Position numbers and translations under genes: made by a program. This document shows, piece after piece, positions 36,295 to 45,241 of a DNA stretch of 64,000 bases. The DNA is taken from NCBI RefSeq assembly GCF_014651695.1, contig NZ_BMXJ01000006.1:475156-539155 (forward strand), written 5' to 3'. Every line of letters begins with the position of its first letter. Positions within the stretch are counted from its first letter, which is position 1. The notes beneath the pieces are model-generated. The model was not told the origin of the DNA. It did not search any database and saw nothing but the letters and a program-made list of their open reading frames with translations. The DNA is from Nocardiopsis terrae (GTDB lineage Bacteria; Actinomycetota; Actinomycetes; Streptosporangiales; Streptosporangiaceae).

Positions 36295-36352
36295 GGACAC
36301 GGAAGGGCCGGAACCCTCCGAGGACGCACGGGAGCCCTCCGGGCACGCGGAA

Positions 36353-36384
36353 GGGGGCCGGCCGCCCGTCGGCGACCGGCCCCC
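36353..36384. terminator. fadD terminator
   Basis: GGGGGCCGG (36353-36361) pairs with CCGGCCCCC (36376-36384), 24 nt after the leftward fadD stop. Confidence 0.65.
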
Positions 36385-36407
36385 TCGGCTCAGTGGGAGC
36401 GTCGGGC

Positions 36408-38216
36408 TCAGCCCGTGTAGATGTCGTCGATCTCCTTGCTCCACTGCTTGCTGACGACATGGCGCTTGACCTTCAGGGAGGCGGTCATCTGGCCGCCCTC
36501 CTCGGTGAAGTCGTGCGGCAGGATCTTGAACTTCTTGATGCCCTCGGCCTTGGACACGGCCTTGTTGGCGTCGTCGACGGCGCCCTGGATGGCCGCGTTC
36601 AGGTCGGCGTCCTCGGTCAGGTCGGCGATCTCACCGGTCTTGTTGTTCGACTCCTTCCAGAGCTCGAACGAATCGGGGTCGATCGTGACCAGGGCCGCAA
36701 TGAACTTGCGGTTGTCACCGACGACCATGCACTGGCTGACCAGGGCGTGGGCGCGGATCCGGTCCTCCAGGACGGCCGGGGCGACGTTCTTGCCGCCCGC
36801 GGTCACGATGATCTCCTTCTTGCGGCCGGTGATGCTGAGGAAGCCGTCCTCGTCCAGCGAGCCGAGGTCGCCGGTGCGGTAGAAGCCGTCCTCGAAGGCG
36901 TCCTCGGTGGCCTTCTCGTTCTGCCAGTAGCCGCTCATGATGTGGTCGCCCCTGAGCAGGATCTCGCCGTCGTCCGCGATGCGCACGGTGGTACCCGGCA
37001 TGGGCTGGCCGACAGTGCCGATCTTGTTGAACCCGGGGCTGTTGACCGATGTGGGAGCGGTGGTCTCGGTGAGGCCGTAACCCTCGACGATGGTCAGGCC
37101 GGCGCCGCGGAAGAAGTGGCCGAGGCGGCTGCCCAGGGCGGAGCCGCCGGAGACCGCGTACCTGGCTTCGCCGCCGAGACGGGCCATGATCTTCCCGTAG
37201 ACCAGTTTCTTGAACAGGCCGTGCTTGAGCTTGAGGGTGAACGGTACGTTCCCCCGGCTCAGGGCCTTGCTGTACTCGATGGCGGTCTCGGCGGCGGCGT
37301 TGAAGATCTTGCCCTTGCCCTCGCCCTCGGCCTTCTGCTGGGCCTTGGTGAAGACCTTCTCGAACACGCGGGGGACCGCGAGGAGGAAGGTGGGCTTGAA
37401 GACCGAGAACTGGTCGATCAGGTCCGGGCCGGTGCTGGGGAAGTGGCCCAGGACGGCTTTGCCCTCGACGACCATGACCTGGACGAAACGGGCGAAGACG
37501 TGCGCCAGGGGCAGGAAGAGCAGGGTGGAGGGGGTGCCCTCGTGCTCCAGGATGATCGGCTTGGCCGGCCCCTCCAGCGCCGAGTGGGCGATGAAGAGGA
37601 AGTTGCGGTGGGTGAGTTGGCAGCCCTTCGGGCGGCCGGTGGTGCCGGAGGTGTAGATGAGGGTGGCCAGGTCGTCGGCCCCGACCGCGGTGCGGCGCCT
37701 TTCGAGGTCCTCGTCGGAGACGTCGGCACCGGTGGCGCGCAGGGCCTCCAGGTCGCCGCCGTCGAACTTCCAGAGGTCGGCCAGTTCGGGGGTGTTGTCC
37801 CGGATGGCACCGACGCGCTCGGCGTGGTCGTCGGTCTCGACGAAGGCGGCCTTCGCTCCGGAGTTGGAGAGGATCCACTCGATCTGCTCGGCGGAGGAGG
37901 TCTCGTAGATCGGTACGGTGACGGCGCCGACCGCCCAGATCGCGTAGTCGGCGACGGTCCACTCGTAGCGGGTGCGCGACATGATGGCGACCCGGTCGCC
38001 CTGCTCGATGCCCGCGTTGATCAGGGCCTTGGCGTATCCGACGATGTCGCCGTGCAGCTGCTCGACGGTCACGTCGCGCCACTGGCCGGACCCGGTTTCC
38101 TCCTGGCGGCGGGCGGCGACGGCGTTCGGCTCGCTGGCCGCGCGCGCAAAGAGCGTGTCGGTCAGTCGCGCGTCATCGGAGATCTCGGCCTTCGCGGGAG
38201 AGCTGTATTCGCGCAC
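36408..38216 (-). CDS. fadD: Long-chain fatty-acid-CoA ligase
   Basis: A 602-residue AMP-forming acyl-CoA synthetase. Motifs: YTSGTTGRPKGC (P-loop), YGLTETTAP, TGDLGSLDEDGFLSITGRKKEIIVTAGGKNV and a C-terminal catalytic Lys region (GGQMTASLKVKR). GTG at 38216 is preferred as start because AGGAG lies seven bases upstream. A 6-bp-arm inverted repeat at 38281-38294 upstream looks like a TetR-type operator. It activates fatty acids for degradation or lipid synthesis; the pathway is not fixed by context. Confidence 0.94.
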   Translation of the reverse strand: MREYSSPAKAEISDDARLTDTLFARAASEPNAVAARRQEETGSGQWRDVTVEQLHGDIVGYAKALINAGIEQGDRVAIMSRTRYEWTVADYAIWAVGAVTVPIYETSSAEQIEWILSNSGAKAAFVETDDHAERVGAIRDNTPELADLWKFDGGDLEALRATGADVSDEDLERRRTAVGADDLATLIYTSGTTGRPKGCQLTHRNFLFIAHSALEGPAKPIILEHEGTPSTLLFLPLAHVFARFVQVMVVEGKAVLGHFPSTGPDLIDQFSVFKPTFLLAVPRVFEKVFTKAQQKAEGEGKGKIFNAAAETAIEYSKALSRGNVPFTLKLKHGLFKKLVYGKIMARLGGEARYAVSGGSALGSRLGHFFRGAGLTIVEGYGLTETTAPTSVNSPGFNKIGTVGQPMPGTTVRIADDGEILLRGDHIMSGYWQNEKATEDAFEDGFYRTGDLGSLDEDGFLSITGRKKEIIVTAGGKNVAPAVLEDRIRAHALVSQCMVVGDNRKFIAALVTIDPDSFELWKESNNKTGEIADLTEDADLNAAIQGAVDDANKAVSKAEGIKKFKILPHDFTEEGGQMTASLKVKRHVVSKQWSKEIDDIYTG

Positions 38217-38774
38217 GTGGTGCTCCTGGACATGTACGGATTCTTGGTGGTGGGGACGTGACGACCGTAACAACACAACCCTACTCGTGAGTAGGACAGG
38301 TGGCCGTTCGGTATTCAACGGTGATCCGAGCTTGACGCGTGAGTGAGGGTGAACGCGCTGTTCGGTCGCGTTTGCACCGGCTGCTGCGCGCGGCTGGTCC
38401 GGGTCCTCCCCGTGTGGTGTTGTACGCGTGACCGGGCCCGCCGACGGGCTGGTCGGCCTCCGTCGACCTGCCCGGGAAGATGCAGGTCAGGCGGGTGATT
38501 CCGGTTACTTCTCGCGCGGAGCCGAGACTATCGCCTGCCGGGGTCGTGTGCACATCCGGTCGGATCCGTGTCGTTTCCGCCCCAAGCGGAGCGTTCCCTC
38601 CCTCCCGGCGGGTCCCGTCCCCGCCCCTCCCAACGCGGCCGGGCCCCCGAGTCATCCCTGCCTTCGTCCCCCCTCCTTCCCTGGTTCGCCCCTGAACCTG
38701 CCCTGAGACACCTGCCGGTGCCCGGTTCGGGCGGTTACCGTGATGCCACAGGACGCACCACAGGAGGCTCGAAC
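38217..38774. promoter_or_regulatory. Divergent region upstream of fadD with an operator-like dyad
   Basis: CTACTC-GT-GAGTAG at 38281-38294 is a dyad with 6-bp arms and a 2-nt centre, 65 bp upstream of fadD. An ACCTGC/GCAGGT dyad lies near 38467-38487. The rest of the 558-bp gap is pyrimidine-rich and shows no gene. Confidence 0.5.
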
Positions 38775-39287
38775 ATGACCGACAACAACGGCGCGGGACC
38801 GGGGCGGCCGAGCAGCGGCCGCCCGGACGGCCCCGACCTCATCGACGACGCCCTGCGCCTGGTCGACAGCCTGCAGCGCAAGCTTCTGGTGGCCGGGGTC
38901 AAGCGCGGTGTCAGCGCGGTCACCAACCCTCCGCCCAAGGACGACGTGTGGGAGGAGGCGATCCGCATGGAGACCACGCAGGAGCGCCCCCCGCTGGAGG
39001 AGTTCGTCGAGATCGTGCGCAGGAGCGCCCCCGAGGTCGCCGGACACCTCGGGCGGGCCGGGATGTCCTTCGCGGACGCGGTGGGCCGGACCTGGGGAGT
39101 GGTGGAGCGCTCCTTCGAACAGGGCCGGGAGGAGGCCGCCCGGGCGCGTGCGGACCGGGAGGCGCGTGAGCGCGCTGACCGGGAGCGCGACGCGCGGGCC
39201 GGTCGCGAGTCCCCTTCCGGTGCCGGAGCGGGCGGCCGGGGCGGTGCCCAGGATGATGTGGACAAGCAGGTCAAGGCGGGTGAGTAG
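38775..39287 (+). CDS. Conserved hypothetical protein upstream of glkA
   Basis: A 170-residue, largely helical, charged protein. It has IDDALRLVDSLQRKLLVAGVKRGVSAVTNPPPKDDVWEEAI in the middle, EEFVEIVRRSAPEVAGHLGRAGMSFADAVGRTWGVVERSF, and a long Arg/Glu/Ala-rich tail. ATG at 38775 follows AGGAGG by five bases. In Streptomyces a small protein gene also precedes glkA, and I think this is its counterpart. Function is unknown; no membrane segment is seen. Confidence 0.75.
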   Translation: MTDNNGAGPGRPSSGRPDGPDLIDDALRLVDSLQRKLLVAGVKRGVSAVTNPPPKDDVWEEAIRMETTQERPPLEEFVEIVRRSAPEVAGHLGRAGMSFADAVGRTWGVVERSFEQGREEAARARADREARERADRERDARAGRESPSGAGAGGRGGAQDDVDKQVKAGE

Positions 39288-39349
39288 GGATAAGTGAGAG
39301 GTATCGGCCCTCGGGGTGTTCTCGGCTGTCCATGCCTGGTTTAATCGAG

Positions 39350-39361
39350 TGGTTTACACCA
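39350..39361. promoter_or_regulatory. DasR/NagR-type operator upstream of glkA
   Basis: TGGTTTACACCA fits the core TGGTNTANACCA of GntR/HutC-family DasR sites. It is 71 bp before the glkA ATG. A second copy of the left half TGGTTTA occurs at 39338-39344. Confidence 0.5.
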
Positions 39362-39371
39362 TTTGAAAAAT

Positions 39372-39403
39372 CTCTGACATGAACCTTGAGACTTATGTCA
39401 GAG
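39372..39403. promoter_or_regulatory. Second inverted repeat upstream of glkA
   Basis: CTCTGACAT (39372-39380) and its exact complement ATGTCAGAG (39395-39403) are 14 nt apart, just before the glkA ribosome-binding site GAAGGAG. It could be an operator or a leader hairpin. Confidence 0.45.
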
Positions 39404-39432
39404 TTCGGGCGTAAGTAGAAGGAGCTGCCCCC

Positions 39433-40380
39433 ATGCTGACCATCGGCGTAGACATCGGCGGAACCAAGGTGGCCGCCGGCGTCGTCGACCACGAAGGGCA
39501 GATCCTGGACAAGGTCAAGTACCCCACCCCCGCCAACGACCCCCGGCAACTGGCCGAAGTCGTGGCCAAGGCGGTGGAGGAGCTCCGTTCACGCAGGCCG
39601 GAGGAAGAGGTCGGCGCGGTGGGCGTGGGCGTGGCCGGGTTCGTCGACGAGGACCGGGCCACCGTCCAGGTCGCGGTCAACCTGGGCCTGCGCGAGGAGC
39701 CCCTCAAGGAGCGCGTGCAGCAGCGCGTGGAGCTTCCCGTGGTGATCGAGAACGACGCCAACGCCGCGGCCTGGGCCGAGGCCCGCTTCGGCGCCGGGCG
39801 CGGCAGTGACCACATCGTCTGCGTCACCCTGGGCACCGGGATCGGCGGCGGCCTGGTGCTCGGCGGTGAACTGCACCGGGGACGCTTCGGGGTGGCCGCC
39901 GAGGTCGGCCACTACCGCATGGTGCCCCACGGCCGCCGCTGCGCCTGCGGAAACCACGGCTGCTGGGAGCAGTACGCCAGCGGACGCGCCCTGGTGGCCG
40001 AGGGGCAGGACCTGGCCCGAACCGACCCCGAGCGGGCCGAGAGGATGCTCAAGATCGCCGGCGGCGCGGTCGAGCAGATCGGCGGGGAGTGCATCACCCA
40101 GGCGGCCCTGGAGGGCGACGCCGCGGCTCTGGAGTGCTTCCGGATCGTGGGGGAGTGGGCCGGGCTCGGCCTGGCCGACCTGGCGGCGATCCTGGACCCC
40201 GAGTGCTTCGTCCTGGGCGGCGGGGTCTCCGACGCGGGCGACGTCATCCTCGACCCGGTCCGGGCCTCCTTCGCCCGGCACGTCTCCGGGCGCCCGGGCC
40301 GCCGGCTGGCGCAGGTCCGCGTGGCCAGCCTCGGAGGCGAGGCGGGCATCGTCGGCGCGGGGGACCTCGCCCGGCACTGA
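39433..40380 (+). CDS. glkA: ROK-family glucokinase
   Basis: A 315-residue ATP-dependent glucose kinase of the ROK family. The N-terminal phosphate motif VDIGGTKVAAGVVD, the ROK signature with zinc-binding CACGNHGCWEQYASG, and catalytic ENDANAAAWAE are visible. In Streptomyces the orthologue also acts in carbon catabolite repression. It is 145 bp after the hypothetical gene, has its own operator-rich leader, and ends at a strong terminator shared with plsC. Confidence 0.95.
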   Translation: MLTIGVDIGGTKVAAGVVDHEGQILDKVKYPTPANDPRQLAEVVAKAVEELRSRRPEEEVGAVGVGVAGFVDEDRATVQVAVNLGLREEPLKERVQQRVELPVVIENDANAAAWAEARFGAGRGSDHIVCVTLGTGIGGGLVLGGELHRGRFGVAAEVGHYRMVPHGRRCACGNHGCWEQYASGRALVAEGQDLARTDPERAERMLKIAGGAVEQIGGECITQAALEGDAAALECFRIVGEWAGLGLADLAAILDPECFVLGGGVSDAGDVILDPVRASFARHVSGRPGRRLAQVRVASLGGEAGIVGAGDLARH

Positions 40381-40406
40381 CCGGCCCCGCACCGACCGGC
40401 ACAGCA

Positions 40407-40445
40407 CGAGGGGCGGCCACCGGAAGAACCGGTGGCCGCCCCTCG
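40407..40445. terminator. Bidirectional terminator between glkA and plsC
   Basis: A perfect 17-bp stem around AAGAA between two convergent genes. Confidence 0.85.
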
Positions 40446-40473
40446 CCGTCGGCCGCGGACGCCCCGCGCCGGC

Positions 40474-41325
40474 CTAGCCCTTGGCGTCGTCGCTCTCGGC
40501 GGACTCCTTCGCGGCCTTCTTCTCGGCGCGCCTGGCCTCCTTGCGGGCCCTGCGCTCGGCCTTGCGTTCGGTTCTGCGCTCGGCGCGCCGGGTCCGGCGC
40601 TCGTCCTTCGCACTGGCCTGCTGCTCGCGCCGGGCCTCCTTCTCCTCGGCCTCGATCTCGGCCTTGACCGCCTGCGCGTAGCGGTCCACGTACTCCTGGC
40701 CGGAGAGCTCCATCAGGGCGTACATGATCTCGTCGGTGATGGCGCGCAGGACCCGCTGGTCCTTCTCCATGCCGTAGTAACGGGAGAAGTCGAGGGGCTT
40801 GCCGAAGACCACCTTGGGGCGCACGCCCAGCTTGGGGACGGTGCGGCCGGGTGGCATGATCTTCTCCAGGTTGATCATCGCCATCGGCACCACCGGGGCC
40901 TTGGCCTCCAGTGCCAGCCGGGCCACACCGGTACGCCCCCGGTACAGCTTGCCGTCGGGGGAGCGGGTCCCCTCCGGGTAGATGCCCAGCAGGTCGCCTC
41001 GCTTGAGCACGCGCAGACCGGTGCGCAGCGCCGCCTCACTGGCCCTGCCCCCGGACCGGTCGATCGGGATCTGCCCCACCCCGGTGAAGAAGGCCCGGCT
41101 GACGAACCCCTTCACACCGGTGCCGGTGAAGTACTCGGCCTTGGCGAGGAACGTGATCTTGCGCGGCAGCGGAAGCGGACCGAAGAAGTGGTCCGAGAAC
41201 GACAGGTGGTTGCTGACCATGATGGCCGGACCGCGCCTGGGCACGTTCTCCACGCCCTCCGCGCGCGGTTGCCACAAAACGGCCAGAACCGGCCCCAGGA
41301 TTGCCTTGACCACCCAGTAGAACAT
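40474..41325 (-). CDS. plsC: 1-acyl-sn-glycerol-3-phosphate acyltransferase family protein
   Basis: A 283-residue PlsC-like acyltransferase with NHLSFSDHFF (HX4D catalytic motif), FFTGVGQIPIDRSGGRAS, IYPEGTRSPDG and VPMAMINLEK. The N-terminus has one hydrophobic helix (FYWVVKAILGPVLAVLW). An unusual C-terminal tail of some 60 residues is nearly all Arg/Lys/Glu/Ala and predicted to be a charged helix. It acylates lysophosphatidate in phospholipid synthesis. ATG at 41325 starts it. Confidence 0.9.
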   Translation of the reverse strand: MFYWVVKAILGPVLAVLWQPRAEGVENVPRRGPAIMVSNHLSFSDHFFGPLPLPRKITFLAKAEYFTGTGVKGFVSRAFFTGVGQIPIDRSGGRASEAALRTGLRVLKRGDLLGIYPEGTRSPDGKLYRGRTGVARLALEAKAPVVPMAMINLEKIMPPGRTVPKLGVRPKVVFGKPLDFSRYYGMEKDQRVLRAITDEIMYALMELSGQEYVDRYAQAVKAEIEAEEKEARREQQASAKDERRTRRAERRTERKAERRARKEARRAEKKAAKESAESDDAKG

Positions 41326-41753
41326 CGCTTCAGATCACCCCTGCACACGCGGGGAGCACTGGGCAGGGTCTGCCACGTCTCACTGTCCCGCTCGGCCGAT
41401 ATCGTTCGGAACACTCCCACCGCGGGTGCGGGGGAGGCTGACAAGCGTCATCTTCCCACCACGTGCGGGTAACCGCCAAAGCGCCCGAAACGGACCGCAT
41501 GGTCCGTCACGTGTGAAGAGGGGCTCACAGGAGCCGCACCGCGGGGGCTCAGTCGAGGATACTCACCGGTGGCGGGGCGCATCGCGGCTGACCCGCCCCC
41601 GGGGGGCGGGAACACGCCGGGTCCGCCCGGGGTTCGGGCATGGGGAGCGCTGACGCGCCCCCCGATGGCAAACGCCCGTCCGAACGGCTAGCCTCACGCC
41701 TGGGGGCAGCCCGCCACCGGAGCCCTCCGCCGCACGATCCCGGGAGCAGACCT
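41326..41753. other. Divergent intergenic region between plsC and the esterase gene
   Basis: A 428-bp GC-rich gap that must hold both promoters. I cannot pick a convincing -35/-10 pair, operator or RNA, and no open frame in it looks real. Confidence 0.4.
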
Positions 41754-42551
41754 GTGAGACCGACCAACGCCATCCCCCTCGCCCCGGGGGCGGAGCCTTT
41801 CAGCCACATCGGGTCCGGCGTCGGAGTCCTGCTCTGCCACGGCTTCACCGGCTCTCCCCACTCGATGCACCCCTGGGCCGAGTACCTGGCCCGGTCCGGG
41901 CTCAGCGTCGAGGTGCCCCGCCTGCCCGGGCACGGCACCACCTGGCAGGACATGGCCCTCACCACCAGCGACGACTGGTACGCCGAGGTGGAGGGGGCGC
42001 TGCTCGACCTCGCGCGCCGGTGCGACGAGGTGTTCGTCATGGGCCTGTCCATGGGAGGGGCCCTCACCCTGCGCCTGGCCCAGGAGCACCCCGAGACCGT
42101 CAGGGGCGTCGTCCTGGTCAACCCCTCCCTGGCCGTTGAGGACCCCAGGCTTCCGGTCATCGCCCCCATCCGCCGCCTCGCCGCGCGCATCCTGCCCTCC
42201 ACACCCGGGCTGGCCAGCGACATCTCCCTGGACACCGCAACCGAAGGCGGCTACGACCGGGTCCCCACCGCGGCGGCCGCGACACTCCCGAAGCTGTGGC
42301 GCGCAGTTCAGGACGGCATGTCCGGTTTGCGGGCGCCGGTTCTGGCCTACCGGAGCACCCAGGACCACGTCGTGGGGCCGGACAGTCTGCGTATCCTCGC
42401 CAGGAGAGCGGTCAACACCCGGCTGACGATCCACCTGCTTCACGACAGCTACCACGTGGCGACCCTCGACCGCGACGCCGCCGCCATCTTCGAAGGAAGC
42501 CTCGCGTTCGTGCACGAGCGCAGTAGAAGCGGGAAAGGAGCCGCCCGATGA
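41754..42551 (+). CDS. Alpha/beta hydrolase, carboxylesterase/monoacylglycerol lipase type
   Basis: A 265-residue serine hydrolase. LLCHGFTGSPHSM forms the oxyanion hole, the nucleophile is in VMGLSMGGAL, the acid in YRSTQDHVVG and the base in LLHDSYHVATLD. The start GTG at 41754 has GGGAG 8 nt upstream. The following gene overlaps by ATGA, so they share an mRNA. The substrate is probably a short lipid ester, by family only. Confidence 0.88.
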   Translation: MRPTNAIPLAPGAEPFSHIGSGVGVLLCHGFTGSPHSMHPWAEYLARSGLSVEVPRLPGHGTTWQDMALTTSDDWYAEVEGALLDLARRCDEVFVMGLSMGGALTLRLAQEHPETVRGVVLVNPSLAVEDPRLPVIAPIRRLAARILPSTPGLASDISLDTATEGGYDRVPTAAAATLPKLWRAVQDGMSGLRAPVLAYRSTQDHVVGPDSLRILARRAVNTRLTIHLLHDSYHVATLDRDAAAIFEGSLAFVHERSRSGKGAAR

Positions 42552-43465
42552 CACAACGTCGGGGCAACGGCCTGCTCGCCGACGCCTACGTTCCCCTGAT
42601 CCTGCTCGCGCCCTCACATGCCGACCGCATGCTGGAGGCGCTCCGGGCCAGCGGGATCGCGGCCTACGCCGTCCCCCTGGAGGAGGACGTCCTGGAACCC
42701 ACCGGCGGTCAGGCGGACGACCCGCCCACCGACCACCTCTACGTCGACGCCGAGGAGCGCACGGCTGCCGAACAGGTGCTCGGCTCCGAACTGCCGGACC
42801 TGGGCGACCAGGAGGCCGGACCCGACCTGCTCGCTCCGCGCGGCGAGGCCCGTTCGGAGACCGAGGGCGAGGAACACGGTCCGCAGGCCCCGGCCGCACA
42901 CGAGGGCAGCGAACCCCCGGTCGGCGGTGACCTGCTGGACGGTCCTCCGGCCGACGCGGCCCCCGAGGCCGCTCCGGCTCGCGCCGACGGCGAGGACGAC
43001 GTCTGGAACGACCTGGTCGCCCGCTTCTACGACGACGCCGAGACCCCCGGCGAACAGCGCGACCGCGCCGCCTGGCCCGACGCGGAGAACCTCGACGCCC
43101 CCGACGAGGGCCGGACGCGGATCGGCGACATCCTCGCCAACCTGCCCCGGGACCGGGACGAGGACGAGGACCGCACCCGCGGGGAGGAGCGGCGCAGGGC
43201 CGAGGCGGAGCTCGAAGGCCACTACGAACCCCCGCCCCCGCCGCCCCTGCTCCAGGGGGACCGGGTCGGCATCGCCGCCTGGTTCGGTCTCCTCGGCGGC
43301 CCGGTGCTGCTGTTCGGAGCCGCCTTCCTGGGTATCTCGCTGCCCAACTGGATCATGTTCCTGGCAGTCGCGGCCTTCCTGACCAGTTTCGTCGTGCTCA
43401 TCCTGCGGATGACCGACTCCCGGCCGCCCGGTGACGGCGGACCGGACAACGGGGCGGTGGTCTGA
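42548..43465 (+). CDS. Acidic protein with C-terminal membrane pair, unknown function
   Basis: A 305-residue protein. The N-terminal 75 residues (YVPLILLAPSHADRMLEALRASGIAAYAVPLEED) resemble a small signalling fold; a long acidic, Ala/Pro-rich disordered middle follows, then two transmembrane helices (VGIAAWFGLLGGPVLLFGAAFLG and WIMFLAVAAFLTSFVVLILRM). I recall similar proteins beside this esterase in other actinomycetes but know no function. It starts in the esterase stop (ATGA) and ends three bases before the probable macS start. Confidence 0.75.
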   Translation: MTQRRGNGLLADAYVPLILLAPSHADRMLEALRASGIAAYAVPLEEDVLEPTGGQADDPPTDHLYVDAEERTAAEQVLGSELPDLGDQEAGPDLLAPRGEARSETEGEEHGPQAPAAHEGSEPPVGGDLLDGPPADAAPEAAPARADGEDDVWNDLVARFYDDAETPGEQRDRAAWPDAENLDAPDEGRTRIGDILANLPRDRDEDEDRTRGEERRRAEAELEGHYEPPPPPPLLQGDRVGIAAWFGLLGGPVLLFGAAFLGISLPNWIMFLAVAAFLTSFVVLILRMTDSRPPGDGGPDNGAVV

Positions 43466-43468
43466 GCC

Positions 43469-44602
43469 CTGGGCTTCGACGTCCCCCTCTGGCGCGCCTT
43501 CTCCCTCTTCCGCGCCGTCGCCCTGATCTACGCCTTCGTGTCGGTCGTCCAGCACCACGAACACCTGGTCCGGCCCTGGGCGGCCTGGGCGGTGCTCGTC
43601 CTCATGTCCGTGTGGACCCTGGTGACGGCCTACGCCTACGCGCGCCCGGCCTGGCGCACCTGGCGGCTGCTCACCGCCGACCTCGCCGTGGCCTTCGGCT
43701 GCCTGTTCGCCACCGGGCTGGCCGCCAGCCCCTACTTCCTCACCCAGGCGCCACCGCTGAGCTCCTACTGGTTCGCCGGGGCCGCGCTGTCGGCCAGCGT
43801 CATCTGGGGCCGGCGCGGGGCCGCCACGGTCGCCCTCGCCTACGGGTTCGCCGACATCACCCTGCGCGTGCTCATGGCCGCCGACATCACCGCCGCCACC
43901 GTTCGGGGGGTGGTGCTGCTCCTGCTGGCCTGCCTGGCCGTGGGCTACATGGCCCGGGTGGCCGAGCAGGCCGAGGAACGCTTCGCCCGCGCGGTGACCC
44001 TCGAAGCGCGTATCCGCGAACGGGAACAGCTCGCCCGGTCCATCCACGACTCCGTGCTCCAGGTGCTCGCCCTGGTGCGCCGACGCGGGGACGAGATCGG
44101 GGGAGAGGCCGCGGAGCTGGGCCGGATGGCCGGTGAACAGGAGGTGCGGCTGCGCTCCCTGGTCGCCGACGGCCTGGAGACGGCGGCGCCCTCCTCCCCG
44201 GCCGCCGAGGCGGCCCCGACGGACCTGAGGGACCCGCTGCGCCGCCTGCAGAACGCCCGGGTCTCGGTTTCCGCCCCCGCCACCCCGGTGCTCCTGCCCG
44301 GGCACGCGGTCGCCGAACTCACCGCGGCGGTGGCCGCGGCGCTGGACAACGCGGAGCGGCACTGCCCGCCGGGAACCCGGGTGTGGGTCCTGGTCGAGGA
44401 CGAGGAGCACGCCGTCACCGTGACCGTGCGAGACGACGGGCCGGGTGTGCCGCCCGGACGCCTGGCCCGGGCCAGGGCCGACGGCCGCCTCGGAGTGGCC
44501 CAGTCCGTCCTCGGCCGGGTCCGCGACCTGGGGGGTACCACCGAGATCCACTCCGAACCGGGCGAGGGCACCGAGATCGAGATGAGCGTCCCCCGGGGCT
44601 GA
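43469..44602 (+). CDS. macS: Sensor histidine kinase, MacS type
   Basis: A membrane histidine kinase of about 377 residues. The N-terminal sensor region has about five helices; the HisKA_3 segment is ARSIHDSVLQVLALV with the phosphorylated His, and the ATPase domain has ALDNAERH and VRDDGPGVP. No ATG or GTG precedes the codons for FDVPLWRAFSLFRAVALIYAF, a segment conserved at the start of MacS kinases. CTG at 43469, four bases after the preceding stop, is therefore the likely start; GTG at 43538 would delete the first helix. The probable partner macR is 5 kb away. Confidence 0.85.
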   Translation: MGFDVPLWRAFSLFRAVALIYAFVSVVQHHEHLVRPWAAWAVLVLMSVWTLVTAYAYARPAWRTWRLLTADLAVAFGCLFATGLAASPYFLTQAPPLSSYWFAGAALSASVIWGRRGAATVALAYGFADITLRVLMAADITAATVRGVVLLLLACLAVGYMARVAEQAEERFARAVTLEARIREREQLARSIHDSVLQVLALVRRRGDEIGGEAAELGRMAGEQEVRLRSLVADGLETAAPSSPAAEAAPTDLRDPLRRLQNARVSVSAPATPVLLPGHAVAELTAAVAAALDNAERHCPPGTRVWVLVEDEEHAVTVTVRDDGPGVPPGRLARARADGRLGVAQSVLGRVRDLGGTTEIHSEPGEGTEIEMSVPRG

Positions 44603-44605
44603 GGG

Positions 44606-45241
44606 TCACGGCGGCGGCCCCGCGCCGGTGTCCTCCTGGTGGGAGAAGCGCTCCTCGTTCCAGGGGTCGGCCCGGTTGTGGTAGCCGCGCTCCTCCCAGA
44701 ACCCGCGCCGGTCACCGACCATGTACTCCACCGACCGGAGCCACTTCACGCTCTTCCACCCGTACAGGTGCGGCACCACCAGGCGCACGGGGAAACCGTG
44801 CTCGGGGGCGAGCGGAGCGCCGTCCCGGTGGGTGGCGAGCAGGACGCCCTCGTCGAGGAAGTCGTCGAGGCGCATGTTGGCGCTGTAGCCGTACTCGCCC
44901 CAGGCCATCACGTGGGTGACCTCGGGGGAGGGCGGTGCCAACCGGACGAGGTCCGCGGCGCGGACTCCGCCCCAGGGGACGTCGGGGACGCTGAACCGCA
45001 TCACGCAGTGGAAGTCGCGCACCACGCCCGCACGGGGAAGGCCGCCGAACTCCTCCCAGGTCCACCGGTAGGTGCCCAGGGACTCGGTGGCGCCGAACAC
45101 ACGGAAGTCCCACCGCCCGGGGCGGAAGGAGGGGACCCGCCCGTAGTGCAGGGGCTTGTGCTCGTACCGGACCGCCTGGCCGGGAGGCAGCCGGCCCCGC
45201 TCTCTGCCGCCTTCGCCACCGGCCTCCGTACCCTCGGACAC
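44606..45241 (-). CDS. Molybdopterin-dependent oxidoreductase, sulfite-oxidase-like
   Basis: A 211-residue protein of the YedY/sulfite-oxidase fold. HCVMRFSVPDVPWGGV carries the Cys that would bind molybdenum, followed by VMAWGEYGYSANM, LLATHRDGAPLAPEHGFPVRLVVPHLYGWKSVKW and WEERGYHNRADPW, all family landmarks. No twin-arginine signal is seen, so it may be cytoplasmic. GTG at 45241 has GGGGGAC upstream. The substrate is unknown. It converges with macS with only 3 bp between stops. Confidence 0.85.
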   Translation of the reverse strand: MSEGTEAGGEGGRERGRLPPGQAVRYEHKPLHYGRVPSFRPGRWDFRVFGATESLGTYRWTWEEFGGLPRAGVVRDFHCVMRFSVPDVPWGGVRAADLVRLAPPSPEVTHVMAWGEYGYSANMRLDDFLDEGVLLATHRDGAPLAPEHGFPVRLVVPHLYGWKSVKWLRSVEYMVGDRRGFWEERGYHNRADPWNEERFSHQEDTGAGPPP

